A stretch of DNA of 64,000 bases from Siphonobacter sp. SORGH_AS_0500 (GCF_002838835.1 NZ_NHPP01000003.1:124001-188000); one strand, 5' to 3'; positions 37,199-44,724 are shown, counted from the stretch's first letter. Made by a program: numbers and translations. The notes: generated from the sequence alone by a model not told the origin.

Positions 37199-37631
37199 TG
37201 ACTTTTGCCGCTGTCGGCTTGTAAATTGTATGGAAGAGTGGTTGCTGCCAGCGGAAACGCTGGCAGCGGCGTTTATAGACTAGTAGGCTGTTGAATTATT
37301 ATTGTTTTGAGCACGGAATTATACAGCAAGCTGGCCGGGCTACGCTGGCAGCGGCGTTATAGGCTACTAGCTTGTTTTGTTTTGAACATAGACTTGTACA
37401 GCAATTCGGTCGCTAGGTTACAATCTTTGCCACTGGAAGCAGCATTTGTAGGCATCATCCATTATCGATAACGACCAGCTATTTCTACCTTAGTAAAGTT
37501 CTATAGAAAAGCATAATTACTACTATATAATTCTTATTGAAATTTTTGAACCAAAAAATGTGTACGTTTCTTGTTCGATACGAGAAAATAATTCTATATT
37601 TGTTCAAAAGTTATAAGAATTGACTAAAAAA
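37199..37631. repeat. Intergenic region with echo copies of the receptor 3' end and hairpins
   Basis: 37305-37340 and 37379-37418 resemble the coding stretch 37132-37170 (TTTGAACACGGATTTGTACA type, followed by CAGCAA...CGGTCGCT). Around them lie a GCTGCCAGC...GCTGGCAGC hairpin (about 37245-37270), a related half-site near 37342-37356, and shared spacer GCGGCGTT.ATAG.CTA. The last 130 bases hold the promoter of the XRE-S24 gene. Confidence 0.6.
37571..37602 (+). promoter_or_regulatory. XRE-S24 promoter with shared box
   Basis: TTG (37571-37573), 21 bases, TATATTTG (37595-37602). The -7 box opens a 21-base segment (37595-37615) that is identical at 19 positions to 38430-38450. It includes a TTTGTTCAAA near-palindrome, a plausible repressor site. 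Confidence 0.7.
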
Positions 37632-38372
37632 ATGGATAATATATCTGCTGAAGAGCTAACACAACCGGACTTTTTTTCCAGAAATCTAGTTCAGTTACGC
37701 GGTCGATTAGAGGGGAAGGTTTCTCAGCAACGTCTGGCGGATGAATTAGGATTAAAAAAGTCAACCTGGGCTGCTTATGAATCTGGACGGGCGGAGCCTC
37801 GCTACGGTGATTTAGTAAAAGTAGCAGATTTCTTTCAGGTAAGCGTAGATGACCTACTTCGGAAAGATCTCAGTAAAGAGCCTGTAAACATGCCTAAAGT
37901 TCCTGAACTTCGGGTATTAGCCACAACGGTAGATACGCAGGATCAGGAAAACGTTGAATTTGTTCATGTTAAGGCTTTAGGTGGGTATGCAGAAGGCTAC
38001 GGCGATCTGGATTTTATTGGGAAATTACCTACGTTTCACCTGCCTTTTCTGGCTCGCGATCGTAAATACCGGGCCTTCCCTTACGAGGGTGAGTCCATGC
38101 CTCCTTTACGCGATGGAGCGGTAGTCTTTGGGGAATACATCGAAAATTGGGAAGCGGTCAAGAATGGTTCGATTTGTCTGGTCGTTACTCAGGATGAAGG
38201 AGTCGTGTTAAAAATGATTTATAACTATCTCGCTGAAAAGGGAGTGCTTGTACTAAAGTCATTGAATGATCGCTATGCCCCTTATCCCGTTCGCCGGGAA
38301 GATATTCGGGAATTATGGCGTTTCGCGGGCTATTTTGAAAATAATTTCCCTATTCAGCGGCTTTCCGAGTAG
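37632..38372 (+). CDS. XRE-S24 (LexA/CI-like) transcriptional repressor
   Basis: A 246-aa regulator. The HTH_3 domain covers residues about 15-76 (SQQRLADELGLKKSTWAAYESGRAEP). A linker contains ALGGYAEGYGD near 115, the likely self-cleavage region. The S24 peptidase domain has the Ser155 (YEGESMPPLRDG) and Lys194 (VVLKMIY) dyad. Family members are inactivated by RecA-stimulated autoproteolysis in phage and SOS control, so a damage-responsive switch is plausible here. A TTG at 37620 could add four residues. The gene follows a strong promoter and precedes a gene with almost the same promoter box. Confidence 0.9.
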   Translation: MDNISAEELTQPDFFSRNLVQLRGRLEGKVSQQRLADELGLKKSTWAAYESGRAEPRYGDLVKVADFFQVSVDDLLRKDLSKEPVNMPKVPELRVLATTVDTQDQENVEFVHVKALGGYAEGYGDLDFIGKLPTFHLPFLARDRKYRAFPYEGESMPPLRDGAVVFGEYIENWEAVKNGSICLVVTQDEGVVLKMIYNYLAEKGVLVLKSLNDRYAPYPVRREDIRELWRFAGYFENNFPIQRLSE

Positions 38373-38405
38373 TGTATAAAAAAAGTGAATAAATGTCTTT
38401 GTTTT

Positions 38406-38437
38406 TTGTATAAGTTTAAATTTTTATTTTATATTTG
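38406..38437 (+). promoter_or_regulatory. Promoter of the 38485 gene with the shared box
   Basis: TTG (38406-38408), 21 bases, TATATTTG (38430-38437), overlapping the perfect palindrome TTTGTACAAA (38434-38443). The 38430-38450 box nearly duplicates 37595-37615. Confidence 0.7.
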
Positions 38438-38484
38438 TACAAAAGATATAGACTTTATTGAGTCGCTAAAAAAACACTATAGCT

Positions 38485-39174
38485 ATGAATTCATCGAACC
38501 CAGTAGCACTTGCTTCGTCAGAAAAAGGAAATCTCAAATCGTATCAGATTGAGCGAGTGGATGAAGAAACGGGAGCAATGGTTGCAGAAAGCAAGTTTCT
38601 GTATCTGGAAGGCCACCCACGCGAATATCGATTTAACGGTCAGAATGGCCAGTTTAATTTATACGGAGAACGAATCCTGACGGATTCCATCGGTAAGCCC
38701 GTTACTGAATTTTCATTTCAACCCATCGCGTACCGGATTTTTGAAGATACGCTCTTTACCAGAAGTGAGCAGGAAGTATGGGCGGAGTTTTTCTTTGTAG
38801 ATTCGGATAACTGCGTGGCTTCGCTGATGTTTAATAACACATCCGTTTCAGAGTTGTACCGTATGATGCAACCCGTTTTTTACGAAAGAAAAACGCTGTG
38901 TGATTTAATCATCACAGTAAAACCTGAGAAAGTGACGAGCAAAGCAGATTCAGGAAAATCCTGGTACATCGCTCGGTTCTCGTACCGGACGGGCAATGAA
39001 GAGCTTGCGAAAGAATACCGCGATTTTGCCCGGGATCATCATTTGTATCGGGCCGAAACATTGACGGATTCAGCTTTACATCGGATTGTGTCTAAATTCT
39101 ACAACCGATTACCCGAAGCTGAACTGGTTTCTTTGCCAGAATCGCCGAAAGAATTGGCTAGCAAAGCGGCCTAA
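38485..39174 (+). CDS. Protein of unknown function in the S24 repressor regulon
   Basis: I do not recognise this 229-aa soluble protein. It is mostly beta-rich to residue about 150 (SYQIERVDEETGAMVAESKF; WAEFFFVDSDNCVASLMFNN; KSWYIARFSYRTG) and helical at the C-terminus. It has no signal peptide, membrane segment or catalytic motif I can name. The fold impression and position recall phage recombination or single-strand-binding accessory proteins, which is only a guess. Its promoter shares a 21-bp box with that of the upstream repressor gene, so joint control is likely. Confidence 0.7.
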   Translation: MNSSNPVALASSEKGNLKSYQIERVDEETGAMVAESKFLYLEGHPREYRFNGQNGQFNLYGERILTDSIGKPVTEFSFQPIAYRIFEDTLFTRSEQEVWAEFFFVDSDNCVASLMFNNTSVSELYRMMQPVFYERKTLCDLIITVKPEKVTSKADSGKSWYIARFSYRTGNEELAKEYRDFARDHHLYRAETLTDSALHRIVSKFYNRLPEAELVSLPESPKELASKAA

Positions 39175-39181
39175 CCACAAA

Positions 39182-39238
39182 AAGAAAGACCGCCAGCTGG
39201 AAATGACTCGTGAGAAAGTGAAGTTGGCGGTTCTTTCT
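39182..39238. terminator. Bidirectional terminator between convergent genes
   Basis: AGAAAGA-CCGCCA...TGGCGG-TTCTTTCT stem with A and T tails on either side, between the 38485 gene (plus) and the 39244 gene (minus). Confidence 0.7.
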
Positions 39239-39243
39239 AATTA

Positions 39244-39672
39244 CTAAAGACTGTTTTCGGTTTGAGCAGGCTTAATGCTACCGATAACGTCACGAAGAAC
39301 AACGATTTGTTCTTTAAGGAGGGCAATAACCTCGTCGCGATCATGAACTTGTTTTTCAAGAAACTGAATCTGTTTTTGTAGTAACTCCAAACCAGAAAGG
39401 GGGCCATTCGTTTCGGCATTGATGGCTTCAGAGGGGTAAGTAGGGAGGGTTTGAATAAAAATATTACCCGTTCCCCGAAGTAACCAGTTGCAATCAAGAT
39501 CATCGTATACGGAAGCAATCGACAATAACGTATCGTAACTCGGTTGTGTTTTACCTTTTAAAATGGAGTAAAGTTTGGCAGGTTTTGAGAAGCCTAATTC
39601 CTGACTAAACCGGTAAGGAGTCAGTTTTTTACTTTGAATTAGGTGAGATAACCGTTCGTAGATAGTTGCCAT
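39244..39672 (-). CDS. XRE-family HTH protein with C-terminal coiled coil
   Basis: A 142-aa regulator. The helix-turn-helix lies at residues about 4-60 (LTPYRFSQELGFSKPAKLYSILKGKTQPS) and a coiled-coil-like helix at about 92-130 (LELLQKQIQFLEKQVHDRDEVIALLKEQI). This architecture is common in Bacteroidota, where such proteins regulate neighbouring genes. I choose the ATG at 39672 (MATIYERLSHLIQ); an ATG at 39729 would add 19 residues unlike the family. It faces the 38485 gene and is divergent from the 39808 gene. Confidence 0.85.
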   Translation of the reverse strand: MATIYERLSHLIQSKKLTPYRFSQELGFSKPAKLYSILKGKTQPSYDTLLSIASVYDDLDCNWLLRGTGNIFIQTLPTYPSEAINAETNGPLSGLELLQKQIQFLEKQVHDRDEVIALLKEQIVVLRDVIGSIKPAQTENSL

Positions 39673-39807
39673 TGAGGTTTGTTCCATATCCGTGCAAGAG
39701 TTTTTGTGGACTTCAGCAAAAGTAGTCAAATGATTTTTAAATTATTGCTGAAAATGCTCAATAATTTTTTGATATTTCTAAAATAATGGGGTTTTCCCGA
39801 AATTGAA

Positions 39808-40341
39808 ATGATCAAAGTGCATAAAGAGCCAGCGATAGGCCGTTTGGCCACGCTTCCATCTATCGAATATCAATTATTACGGGAAATTCAACCCTTAACG
39901 GTTCGGCAGGTGGCTACCCCGTCTCCGGCATTGCTGGAGTTGTATGAACAGGTTCGGGAAAACTCCACTTTTGGAACGGCCTGGCGGTTTCCAAAGTGTA
40001 GTGAAATCAGTAGAAAACTGGGAAAAGATACGGTAACAAAGCTTTTAGCGATTACGCTGGCGGATTTGTCACAGATTGCCCACGCGGATTGCCGTTTATT
40101 TCCCGCTCAGATTACAAGCTTAGCTGAAGAATTAGCCCAGCAGTTTCCATACGAAAGTTATCGTGAATTTGTCGTGGCGTTTAAAGAAGTCCGCAGTCGG
40201 GTTAGTCGCTGGAGAAGGCCCCTGAGCCGTCGGCGAATCATCCAGCTTTTGCATATTCACTTTGAGCGTCGGGCTGAATACCTGGAACGCTTCCACGGAA
40301 GCTATTCCGAGAAAAATCCTGCCTACTCACAAAGGGCCTAA
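39808..40341 (+). CDS. Hypothetical protein, accessory region
   Basis: Not recognised. 177 aa, soluble, helical and basic toward the C-terminus (EVRSRVSRWRRPLSRRRIIQLLHIHFERR). The middle KCSEISRKLGKDTVTKLLAITLADLSQIAHAD resembles a helical DNA-associated or adaptor segment without a nameable motif. It starts 135 bases from the divergent XRE gene and ends 30 bases before the PIN-like gene, so the two probably form an operon. An antitoxin role for the PIN-like product is possible but unsupported by sequence. Confidence 0.65.
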   Translation: MIKVHKEPAIGRLATLPSIEYQLLREIQPLTVRQVATPSPALLELYEQVRENSTFGTAWRFPKCSEISRKLGKDTVTKLLAITLADLSQIAHADCRLFPAQITSLAEELAQQFPYESYREFVVAFKEVRSRVSRWRRPLSRRRIIQLLHIHFERRAEYLERFHGSYSEKNPAYSQRA

Positions 40342-40371
40342 TGATTTGTGAACCTTTAATTCTTTATTCCC

Positions 40372-40953
40372 ATGCCTTCAAAACTAGTTACATCCTCGGT
40401 TATTCCTGTTGAGGTAATGGCCCCGGTGGCTGCTCGTACGCGTAAAGCTCCCAAAGTGCCCAAAGATTTCGTAGGCAAGGTGTCTGCTCAGGTTTGGCAG
40501 GAAATACAACCGTTAAAGACCGATTTTAAAGAACCCAAACGTTGGCCCAAGCACTTACTGCTAGATACGCCAACGCTGGATTACCTCATTCGGGATGCTT
40601 ACCGACTGTCGCAGACGGCGGTGGTGGCAATCAATGAGCCTGGCATTACCTGCTATGTGAGTGAATGCTCCTGGCTGGAACTGGCCGAAAAGATGAAACG
40701 TGATTTATATGAGATCAATGTCAGCTTTGGTGAATTCATGAACCAGGTAATGACTCATTACAAATTACAATTATTACCCATGGATGCTCTGGCTCTGGAG
40801 AAATACCGGAACCTTTCCGCTTTACCAAACGCTGCCAGCCGCATTACCTGTGGCTGGTTGGTAGCTCAATCTTTGGCTATAGGGGCCACCTTAATTTCTC
40901 CAGATGGTCATTTTGAGGCTTATCGTTCGCAGGGATTGAAGCAGCTTTGGTAA
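40372..40953 (+). CDS. PIN-domain-like protein with degenerate active site
   Basis: 193 aa. A basic, Pro-rich 55-residue extension precedes a VapC/PIN-like domain. It has LLLDTPTLDYLI (Asp65), YVSECSWLELAEKM (Glu103), LPMDALALEKYRNLSALP, WLVAQSLAIGATLISPDGHFEAY (Asp178) and a terminal LKQLW. This order matches PIN toxins. Where PIN proteins have DPFDRLLIAQA, this one has RITCGWLVAQS, so two acidic metal ligands are replaced by Arg157 and Cys160. It could be a non-catalytic PIN relative, or bind RNA. Cotranscribed with the 39808 gene. Confidence 0.6.
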   Translation: MPSKLVTSSVIPVEVMAPVAARTRKAPKVPKDFVGKVSAQVWQEIQPLKTDFKEPKRWPKHLLLDTPTLDYLIRDAYRLSQTAVVAINEPGITCYVSECSWLELAEKMKRDLYEINVSFGEFMNQVMTHYKLQLLPMDALALEKYRNLSALPNAASRITCGWLVAQSLAIGATLISPDGHFEAYRSQGLKQLW

Positions 40954-40995
40954 GCGTATATTGTATAACGTTATTGATTCCACCCGCCTAAAACA

Positions 40996-41023
40996 GGCCC
41001 AGTCAGGATTTTCTGGCTGGGCC
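40996..41023 (+). terminator. Terminator after the PIN-like gene
   Basis: GGCCCAGTCAG...CTGGCTGGGCC stem followed by an eight-base T run (A-TTTTTTTT), 42 bases after the stop. Confidence 0.85.
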
Positions 41024-41057
41024 ATTTTTTTTATTAGTCCCAAAAAGCAATCAGCAT

Positions 41058-41600
41058 ATGACGAAGAAAAAAGTAACCAAGGCCTTCAACTATACACTTG
41101 ATTTTAAGCAAACAGACTTTCGTGAACATCCCGAATTATACCGGGTTGGGGTGGGAGAACAGGGGGTATTACTGGTGGAACCCTACAAGTCTGAACTATT
41201 ACCTTTATGGCGATTTCGAACGGAGCTCATGGCCAGAGAATCGGCAGAGGCTATTTATGAAAAGTTTAAAGCATACCTGCGTGAAAAAGATTTTGTAGGG
41301 GCAGATATGGCCCGAAAATATTTGCAGATGGGATTTACCCGGGCTCGGCGTTATGCTAATCACGCCAGCGGTAAAAAATATACGGAAAAAGAAGACGATG
41401 GAAAAGGTGAGCAAAAATCATATCCGTATTCACAGGGTAGTATTCACAAAGGAAATGAGATTCGCCCCCAGGAAGAAGATGCTTTAACCAGCGAAAAGGC
41501 GAAAGCGGCGGCTATTTTCAAGCATTATTGGGACGAAGCCCGGCAAAATCCTGATTACTTACAGCAGAAAAAAGAGTTTACGGAAAAGTACGTAAGCTAA
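41058..41600 (+). CDS. DUF4385 family protein
   Basis: 180 aa. The first ~115 residues match DUF4385: FNYTLDFKQTDFREHPELYR, VGVGEQGVLLVEPYKSELLP, then DFVGADMARKYLQMGFTRAR and RYANHASGKKY. The C-terminal ~65 residues are charged and helical and vary between relatives. No function is known to me; the conserved YTLDF and GADMARK blocks suggest a nucleic-acid or modification role only by conjecture. It lies convergent to the minus-strand nuclease operon with a 13-bp-stem hairpin at the junction. Confidence 0.85.
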   Translation: MTKKKVTKAFNYTLDFKQTDFREHPELYRVGVGEQGVLLVEPYKSELLPLWRFRTELMARESAEAIYEKFKAYLREKDFVGADMARKYLQMGFTRARRYANHASGKKYTEKEDDGKGEQKSYPYSQGSIHKGNEIRPQEEDALTSEKAKAAAIFKHYWDEARQNPDYLQQKKEFTEKYVS

Positions 41601-41616
41601 TCTGTACTTTTCCGTA
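41579..41616. terminator. Hairpin between convergent DUF4385 and nuclease operon
   Basis: TACGGAAAAGTAC (41579-41591) pairs perfectly with GTACTTTTCCGTA (41604-41616). It overlaps the DUF4385 stop and lies just beyond the minus-strand 70-aa gene, so it can end both transcripts. T-runs are weak. Confidence 0.6.
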
Positions 41617-41620
41617 GCTA

Positions 41621-41833
41621 TTAAAAAGCGGGCTGGGTGCTGGTATGAGCTACTAGCTGGCTCATATCCAATTGTGGATATAACTGGCTGAGAGCCTGCC
41701 AGTTCAGTTTGGTTTCTACAATAATTTGCTGCGTTGCAGTAGTAATAATCGAGGTATCCGATTCAATTTCAACGCTTTCAATGGTTTCAGCCTTAAGCAG
41801 CCAAATGCCACGGCTTCCCTTCAGTAAAATCAT
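41621..41833 (-). CDS. Small hypothetical protein downstream of the RecE-like nuclease
   Basis: A 70-aa protein of unknown function, beta-rich at the start (GIWLLKAETIESVEIES; TSIITTATQQIIVET) and helical after (WQALSQLYPQLDMSQLV). It overlaps the 3' end of the nuclease gene by 41 bases in another frame. The minus-strand sequence GGAAGGAGGTTCAAT directly before its ATG contains a strong GGAGG Shine-Dalgarno site, rare in this organism, which supports it as a real, translationally coupled gene. Confidence 0.6.
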   Translation of the reverse strand: MILLKGSRGIWLLKAETIESVEIESDTSIITTATQQIIVETKLNWQALSQLYPQLDMSQLVAHTSTQPAF

Positions 41834-42434
41834 ATTGAACCTCCTTCCAGGTTTCTATTAAAAATTGATATTTCTTCCGACCCTGTTCTAAAAACTCAGG
41901 GTTGGTTTTAAACCAGAAAATGTCATAGGGTTCCTTTTTCTGAACGCCGACGAAAATGAATTCTTTACCCGAACCTCCCAGGCTATCCAAATAAAAAGCT
42001 GCCTGTCGGTCATATTCCAGGTTATGGCACTGATTCACAAAGTCAGCAAATGAATTCGCCGAAGTCGTTTTAAGATCCAAAACCACCTGATTTCTGAACA
42101 CCATATCTAGGCGGGCTTTGCAGGGAAGAGAGGTAGTTACGTCCGTGAATAACTGAGCGTGCTCTTTCTTCGAATACTGACGATACCAGTTGAATTCTTT
42201 ATGAGCCCGCAAATTGGCTTCCAGACGCGTCAAACGCTCCTGATCTTCCGTATGAATGGGAATCTCCGGGCGGTGCGGCTCCAGCAAAGTAGCATGTAAA
42301 GCCCGACCAAAAGTGGCTGTCCGGGGTGGTATGTAAGATTTGCGTCCGAACAGGTAATCCCTGAACCGACTTAAATCACTGTTCGAAATGCGGCGTAACT
42401 GCCGGTATTCGTCTTCGTTCATCGATGTTTCCAT
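41793..42434 (-). CDS. RecE-like PD-(D/E)XK exonuclease
   Basis: 213 aa, resembling phage exodeoxyribonuclease VIII/YqaJ-type PDDEXK nucleases that resect double-stranded ends for recombination. Order of motifs: ISNSDLSRFRDY near 16, FGRALHATLLEP with His47, Glu91 in KKEHAQLF, CKARLDMVF with Asp110, and VVLDLKTTSA with Asp120 and Lys122. YDRQAAFYLD near 141 follows. All core residues are present. The start is ATG at 42434 or the in-frame ATG at 42422. It overlaps small genes at both ends. A partner annealase is not recognisable in the window. Confidence 0.8.
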   Translation of the reverse strand: METSMNEDEYRQLRRISNSDLSRFRDYLFGRKSYIPPRTATFGRALHATLLEPHRPEIPIHTEDQERLTRLEANLRAHKEFNWYRQYSKKEHAQLFTDVTTSLPCKARLDMVFRNQVVLDLKTTSANSFADFVNQCHNLEYDRQAAFYLDSLGGSGKEFIFVGVQKKEPYDIFWFKTNPEFLEQGRKKYQFLIETWKEVQYDFTEGKPWHLAA

Positions 42435-42589
42435 TGCTGATACAAGTGCAAACCCTGAGCCGTCGCTTCTGACAGCTCACGGGCCGACAATTTATATTCC
42501 CGGTAAATCTTCATCCCTTCAGGCGTCAGGTGACCGTGAGTGGCCACTTCCTGCCGAATGCATAGTAATGCGAATGATTTGGTAGACAT
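42419..42589 (-). CDS. Small hypothetical protein (56 aa)
   Basis: A short frame between the 91-aa gene and the nuclease gene. It encodes a basic, helical protein starting MSTKSFALLCIRQEVATHG, with no known motif. Its stop overlaps the nuclease start region by 16 bases (stop at 42419-42421; nuclease ATG at 42434), a coupling arrangement. Codon use looks like its neighbours. It is supported by packing within the operon, not by homology. Confidence 0.5.
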   Translation of the reverse strand: MSTKSFALLCIRQEVATHGHLTPEGMKIYREYKLSARELSEATAQGLHLYQQWKHR

Positions 42590-42604
42590 ACAGGACTTGA
42601 GGGG

Positions 42605-42880
42605 TTAGGAGGCCAGTTTAGTCGTGGCAAAAGGAATCTCGTCCACTTGCTTGGGAGCTAGTTCCCGTAACAATGCCTCCGTCTGATTAAAAGCATCTGC
42701 ATAGGCAGCAGCCGAAGTAGGTAAGCATCCATAAGCATATAGCATACCGGGCCAGTAACGAAGTCGTTGAATGGCTGGGCAATCTTCACGCAAAGCAACG
42801 ATGGTTACGAAACCTTCCGTATGACGGAAAAAATGCTCTCCGTCGGGTGTCTGATAGAACAAATCTCGTTGAATAGTCAT
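42605..42880 (-). CDS. Hypothetical protein, first gene of the nuclease operon
   Basis: 91 aa from the ATG at 42880 (MTIQRDLFYQTPDGEHFF); an ATG at 42895 would add five residues. The middle VTIVALREDCPAIQRLRYWPGM and a helical C-terminus carry no motif I can name. It ends 15 bases before the next small gene. A CAAATATA (TATATTTG on the minus strand) at 42907-42914 is a plausible -7 box for the four-gene operon, close to the ATG. Confidence 0.55.
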   Translation of the reverse strand: MTIQRDLFYQTPDGEHFFRHTEGFVTIVALREDCPAIQRLRYWPGMLYAYGCLPTSAAAYADAFNQTEALLRELAPKQVDEIPFATTKLAS

Positions 42881-42975
42881 GATTAGATTAGTCAAAAGTT
42901 TATATACAAATATAATAACTATTTACCTTATTTGATTAATTATTCTAGATTTTATTCACATTAAATGAATATAAA

Positions 42976-43008
42976 TTGAAAATATAGGTAATAAATTTTG
43001 TATATTTG
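42976..43008 (+). promoter_or_regulatory. ruvB promoter
   Basis: TTG (42976-42978), 22 bases, TATATTTG (43001-43008) in very AT-rich DNA. The predicted transcript start is only a few bases from the ATG at 43019, so either the leader is extremely short or translation starts at the ATG at 43028. Confidence 0.55.
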
Positions 43009-43018
43009 AATAAAAATA

Positions 43019-44056
43019 ATGGTCAACATGGAGAATAACATTGTTCGGCAGAAATCCGTCAAGGAAGAAGATCGGGAATTCGAGCGGGCTCTTCGACCGC
43101 TCTCTTTTGATGACTTTACGGGGCAGGATAAAGTGCTTGAAAACCTAAAGATATTTGTTCAGGCCGCCCGGCAACGGGGGGAAACCCTGGATCACGTATT
43201 GCTCCACGGCCCTCCGGGTTTGGGCAAAACTACCTTGTCTCATATTCTGGCTAATGAAATGGGAGCCGGGCTGAAGGCTACTACGGGGCCAGTATTAGAA
43301 AAACCCAGCGATTTGACGGGGGTGCTAACAACCTTGCAGAAAGGGGATGTGTTGTTTATCGATGAAATTCACCGACTGAATCCTGTGGTAGAAGAATATC
43401 TATATTCAGCGATGGAGGATTATCGAATTGATATTTTATTGGATAGCGGTCCGAACTCCCGGACGGTGCAGATTGGTCTCAATCCTTTTACCTTAATTGG
43501 AGCGACCACGCGGGCGGGCTTACTGACTTCTCCTTTGCGGGCTCGTTTCGGGATTAACTGCCGACTGGAGTACTACGACGCTAACTTGTTATCTACAATT
43601 ATTACCCGGTCGTCATCCATGTTAGGGACCCCCATTCAGCCGGAAGGAGCTCTGGAACTGGCCCGCCGGAGTCGGGGAACGCCACGTATTGCTAATAACT
43701 TACTACGCCGAACCCGCGATTTTGCTCAGGTATTAGGCGACGGTACGATCAGCCAGAAAATTGCAGAAACATCTTTAAAAGCCTTGGAAGTAGACGAAGG
43801 AGGATTGGACGAAATGGACAACCGAATTCTATTGGCTATTATTGAAAAATTTAAAGGTGGCCCGGTTGGACTTTCTACGATTGCCACTGCGATTGGAGAC
43901 GAAGCCGAAACGATTGAAGAAGTATACGAGCCTTTTTTAATTCAGGAAGGTTATCTGATGAGAACACCTCGAGGAAGAGAAGCAACCGAAAAAGCGTATC
44001 GACATTTAGGGTTTGATTATCCGATAGGAAATAACCCATTCCAAATGGCAGCTTAG
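43019..44056 (+). CDS. ruvB: Holliday junction branch migration helicase RuvB
   Basis: The AAA+ motor that drives branch migration with RuvA. 345 aa, complete: [20 protein letters not shown], Walker [13 protein letters not shown] near residue 64, Walker [10 protein letters not shown] near 116, and sensor [10 protein letters not shown]. The arginine finger region SPLRARFGI and a C-terminal winged helix ([20 protein letters not shown]) complete it. This is the housekeeping type rather than a phage type. RuvB is a classical SOS gene, so its position among an S24 repressor and a RecE-like nuclease is suggestive. The start may be at 43028. Confidence 0.97.
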   Translation: MVNMENNIVRQKSVKEEDREFERALRPLSFDDFTGQDKVLENLKIFVQAARQRGETLDHVLLHGPPGLGKTTLSHILANEMGAGLKATTGPVLEKPSDLTGVLTTLQKGDVLFIDEIHRLNPVVEEYLYSAMEDYRIDILLDSGPNSRTVQIGLNPFTLIGATTRAGLLTSPLRARFGINCRLEYYDANLLSTIITRSSSMLGTPIQPEGALELARRSRGTPRIANNLLRRTRDFAQVLGDGTISQKIAETSLKALEVDEGGLDEMDNRILLAIIEKFKGGPVGLSTIATAIGDEAETIEEVYEPFLIQEGYLMRTPRGREATEKAYRHLGFDYPIGNNPFQMAA

Positions 44057-44147
44057 TAAATTAAAAGGCGATTTAAGTCAAAATAAGAGCTTCTAACTCG
44101 TAATTATTCTTAATTAATATTTTTTGTTAATAAAAAAGAGAGATTTG

Positions 44148-44179
44148 TATAGACTGTTTTAAAAAACAGTCTATATTTG
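44148..44179 (+). promoter_or_regulatory. Palindromic operator overlapping a promoter
   Basis: TATAGACTGTTTT (44148-44160), AA, then the exact complement AAAACAGTCTATA (44163-44175) form a 28-bp perfect dyad. TATATTTG at 44172-44179 is the -7 box, and the TTG at 44145-44147 abuts the palindrome, with a 24-base spacer that is longer than usual. A dimeric repressor bound here would block the promoter. Confidence 0.7.
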
Positions 44180-44185
44180 TACATG

Positions 44186-44297
44186 CTCTTTAGATTACGA
44201 ACTCAGCAATAAGAGCTAATTAAAGCGAAGTTGGCGGCTTAGCTTTAATAAATTACGAGGGAAGCATCGATGTTTTTAACATCGATGCTTTTTGTTT
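44186..44297 (+). ncRNA. Predicted small RNA
   Basis: A transcript from the 44172 promoter would run about 110 nt to a strong terminator: 13-bp stem AAGCATCGATGTT (44262-44274) with its complement (44278-44290), TTT loop and T-rich tail. An internal hairpin (44221-44247) pairs TAAAGC with GCTTTA and AAG with CTT around a TTGGCGG loop. The only frame at the 5' end is 9 codons from an ATG at 44183, at or before the expected start, so coding is unlikely. GAAGTTGGCGG also occurs in the terminator at about 39220. Confidence 0.6.
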
Positions 44298-44475
44298 TAT
44301 AACTAATAAAAATAGAAGGTACTTTAAAAACAATAGGTATTATTCAATAATAAAAATATTGATACTATATACTTAATGTATTGTAAAAATATTATTCTTT
44401 AACAAAGAATTAATTTGATTAAAATAATTTGACGGTAGATATACTTTAATAAGTAAAAAAAGCTATTCACGTGAA

Positions 44476-44724
44476 TTAAGCCCTTGTTTCTTCAGTAATT
44501 AAAACGGGTAAATCCAATAAACGGGCTACTTTTAATTCTGCTTCTCTAAATTCACTTTCACTACAAGGATCACAGGCTAATTTACCCAAAGTATCAGGTC
44601 TCATACGAGTACGTTCTACCAGAGGATTAAACTCATAAAGACAAATAATTTTCACCTCCTCACCCTGGCATTTAAAATATTGCCCGCCGCCTTTTGATTT
44701 CATAAAAATGGGTTCCTGATTCAT
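44476..44724 (-). CDS. Small hypothetical protein
   Basis: 82 aa, unrecognised. The N-terminal half is probably beta (EPIFMKSKGGGQYFKCQGEEVKIICLYEF). The rest is helical (ESEFREAELKVARLLDL). Three cysteines and basic patches are present but no paired zinc motif. It lies downstream of, and on the same strand as, the 44823 gene after a hairpin (about 44773-44813). Support is length, position and ordinary codon use only. Confidence 0.5.
   Translation of the reverse strand: MNQEPIFMKSKGGGQYFKCQGEEVKIICLYEFNPLVERTRMRPDTLGKLACDPCSESEFREAELKVARLLDLPVLITEETRA

Larger units (their letters stand above)
44057..44475. other. AT-rich intergenic region holding a predicted small RNA
   Basis: 44148-44297 carries an operator-promoter and a terminated short transcription unit, listed separately. 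44300-44475 is AT-rich with no gene that I can support. Confidence 0.6.

Noticed and set aside
42907..42914. TATATTTG box as firm promoter of the minus-strand nuclease operon
   Set aside because: Only the -7 element is clear; no TTG element is present at usual spacing, so it is mentioned only as a possibility with the first gene.
44183..44212. Nine-codon ATG frame at the 5' end of the predicted small RNA
   Set aside because: The ATG is at or before the expected transcript start, has no ribosome site and encodes nothing notable.
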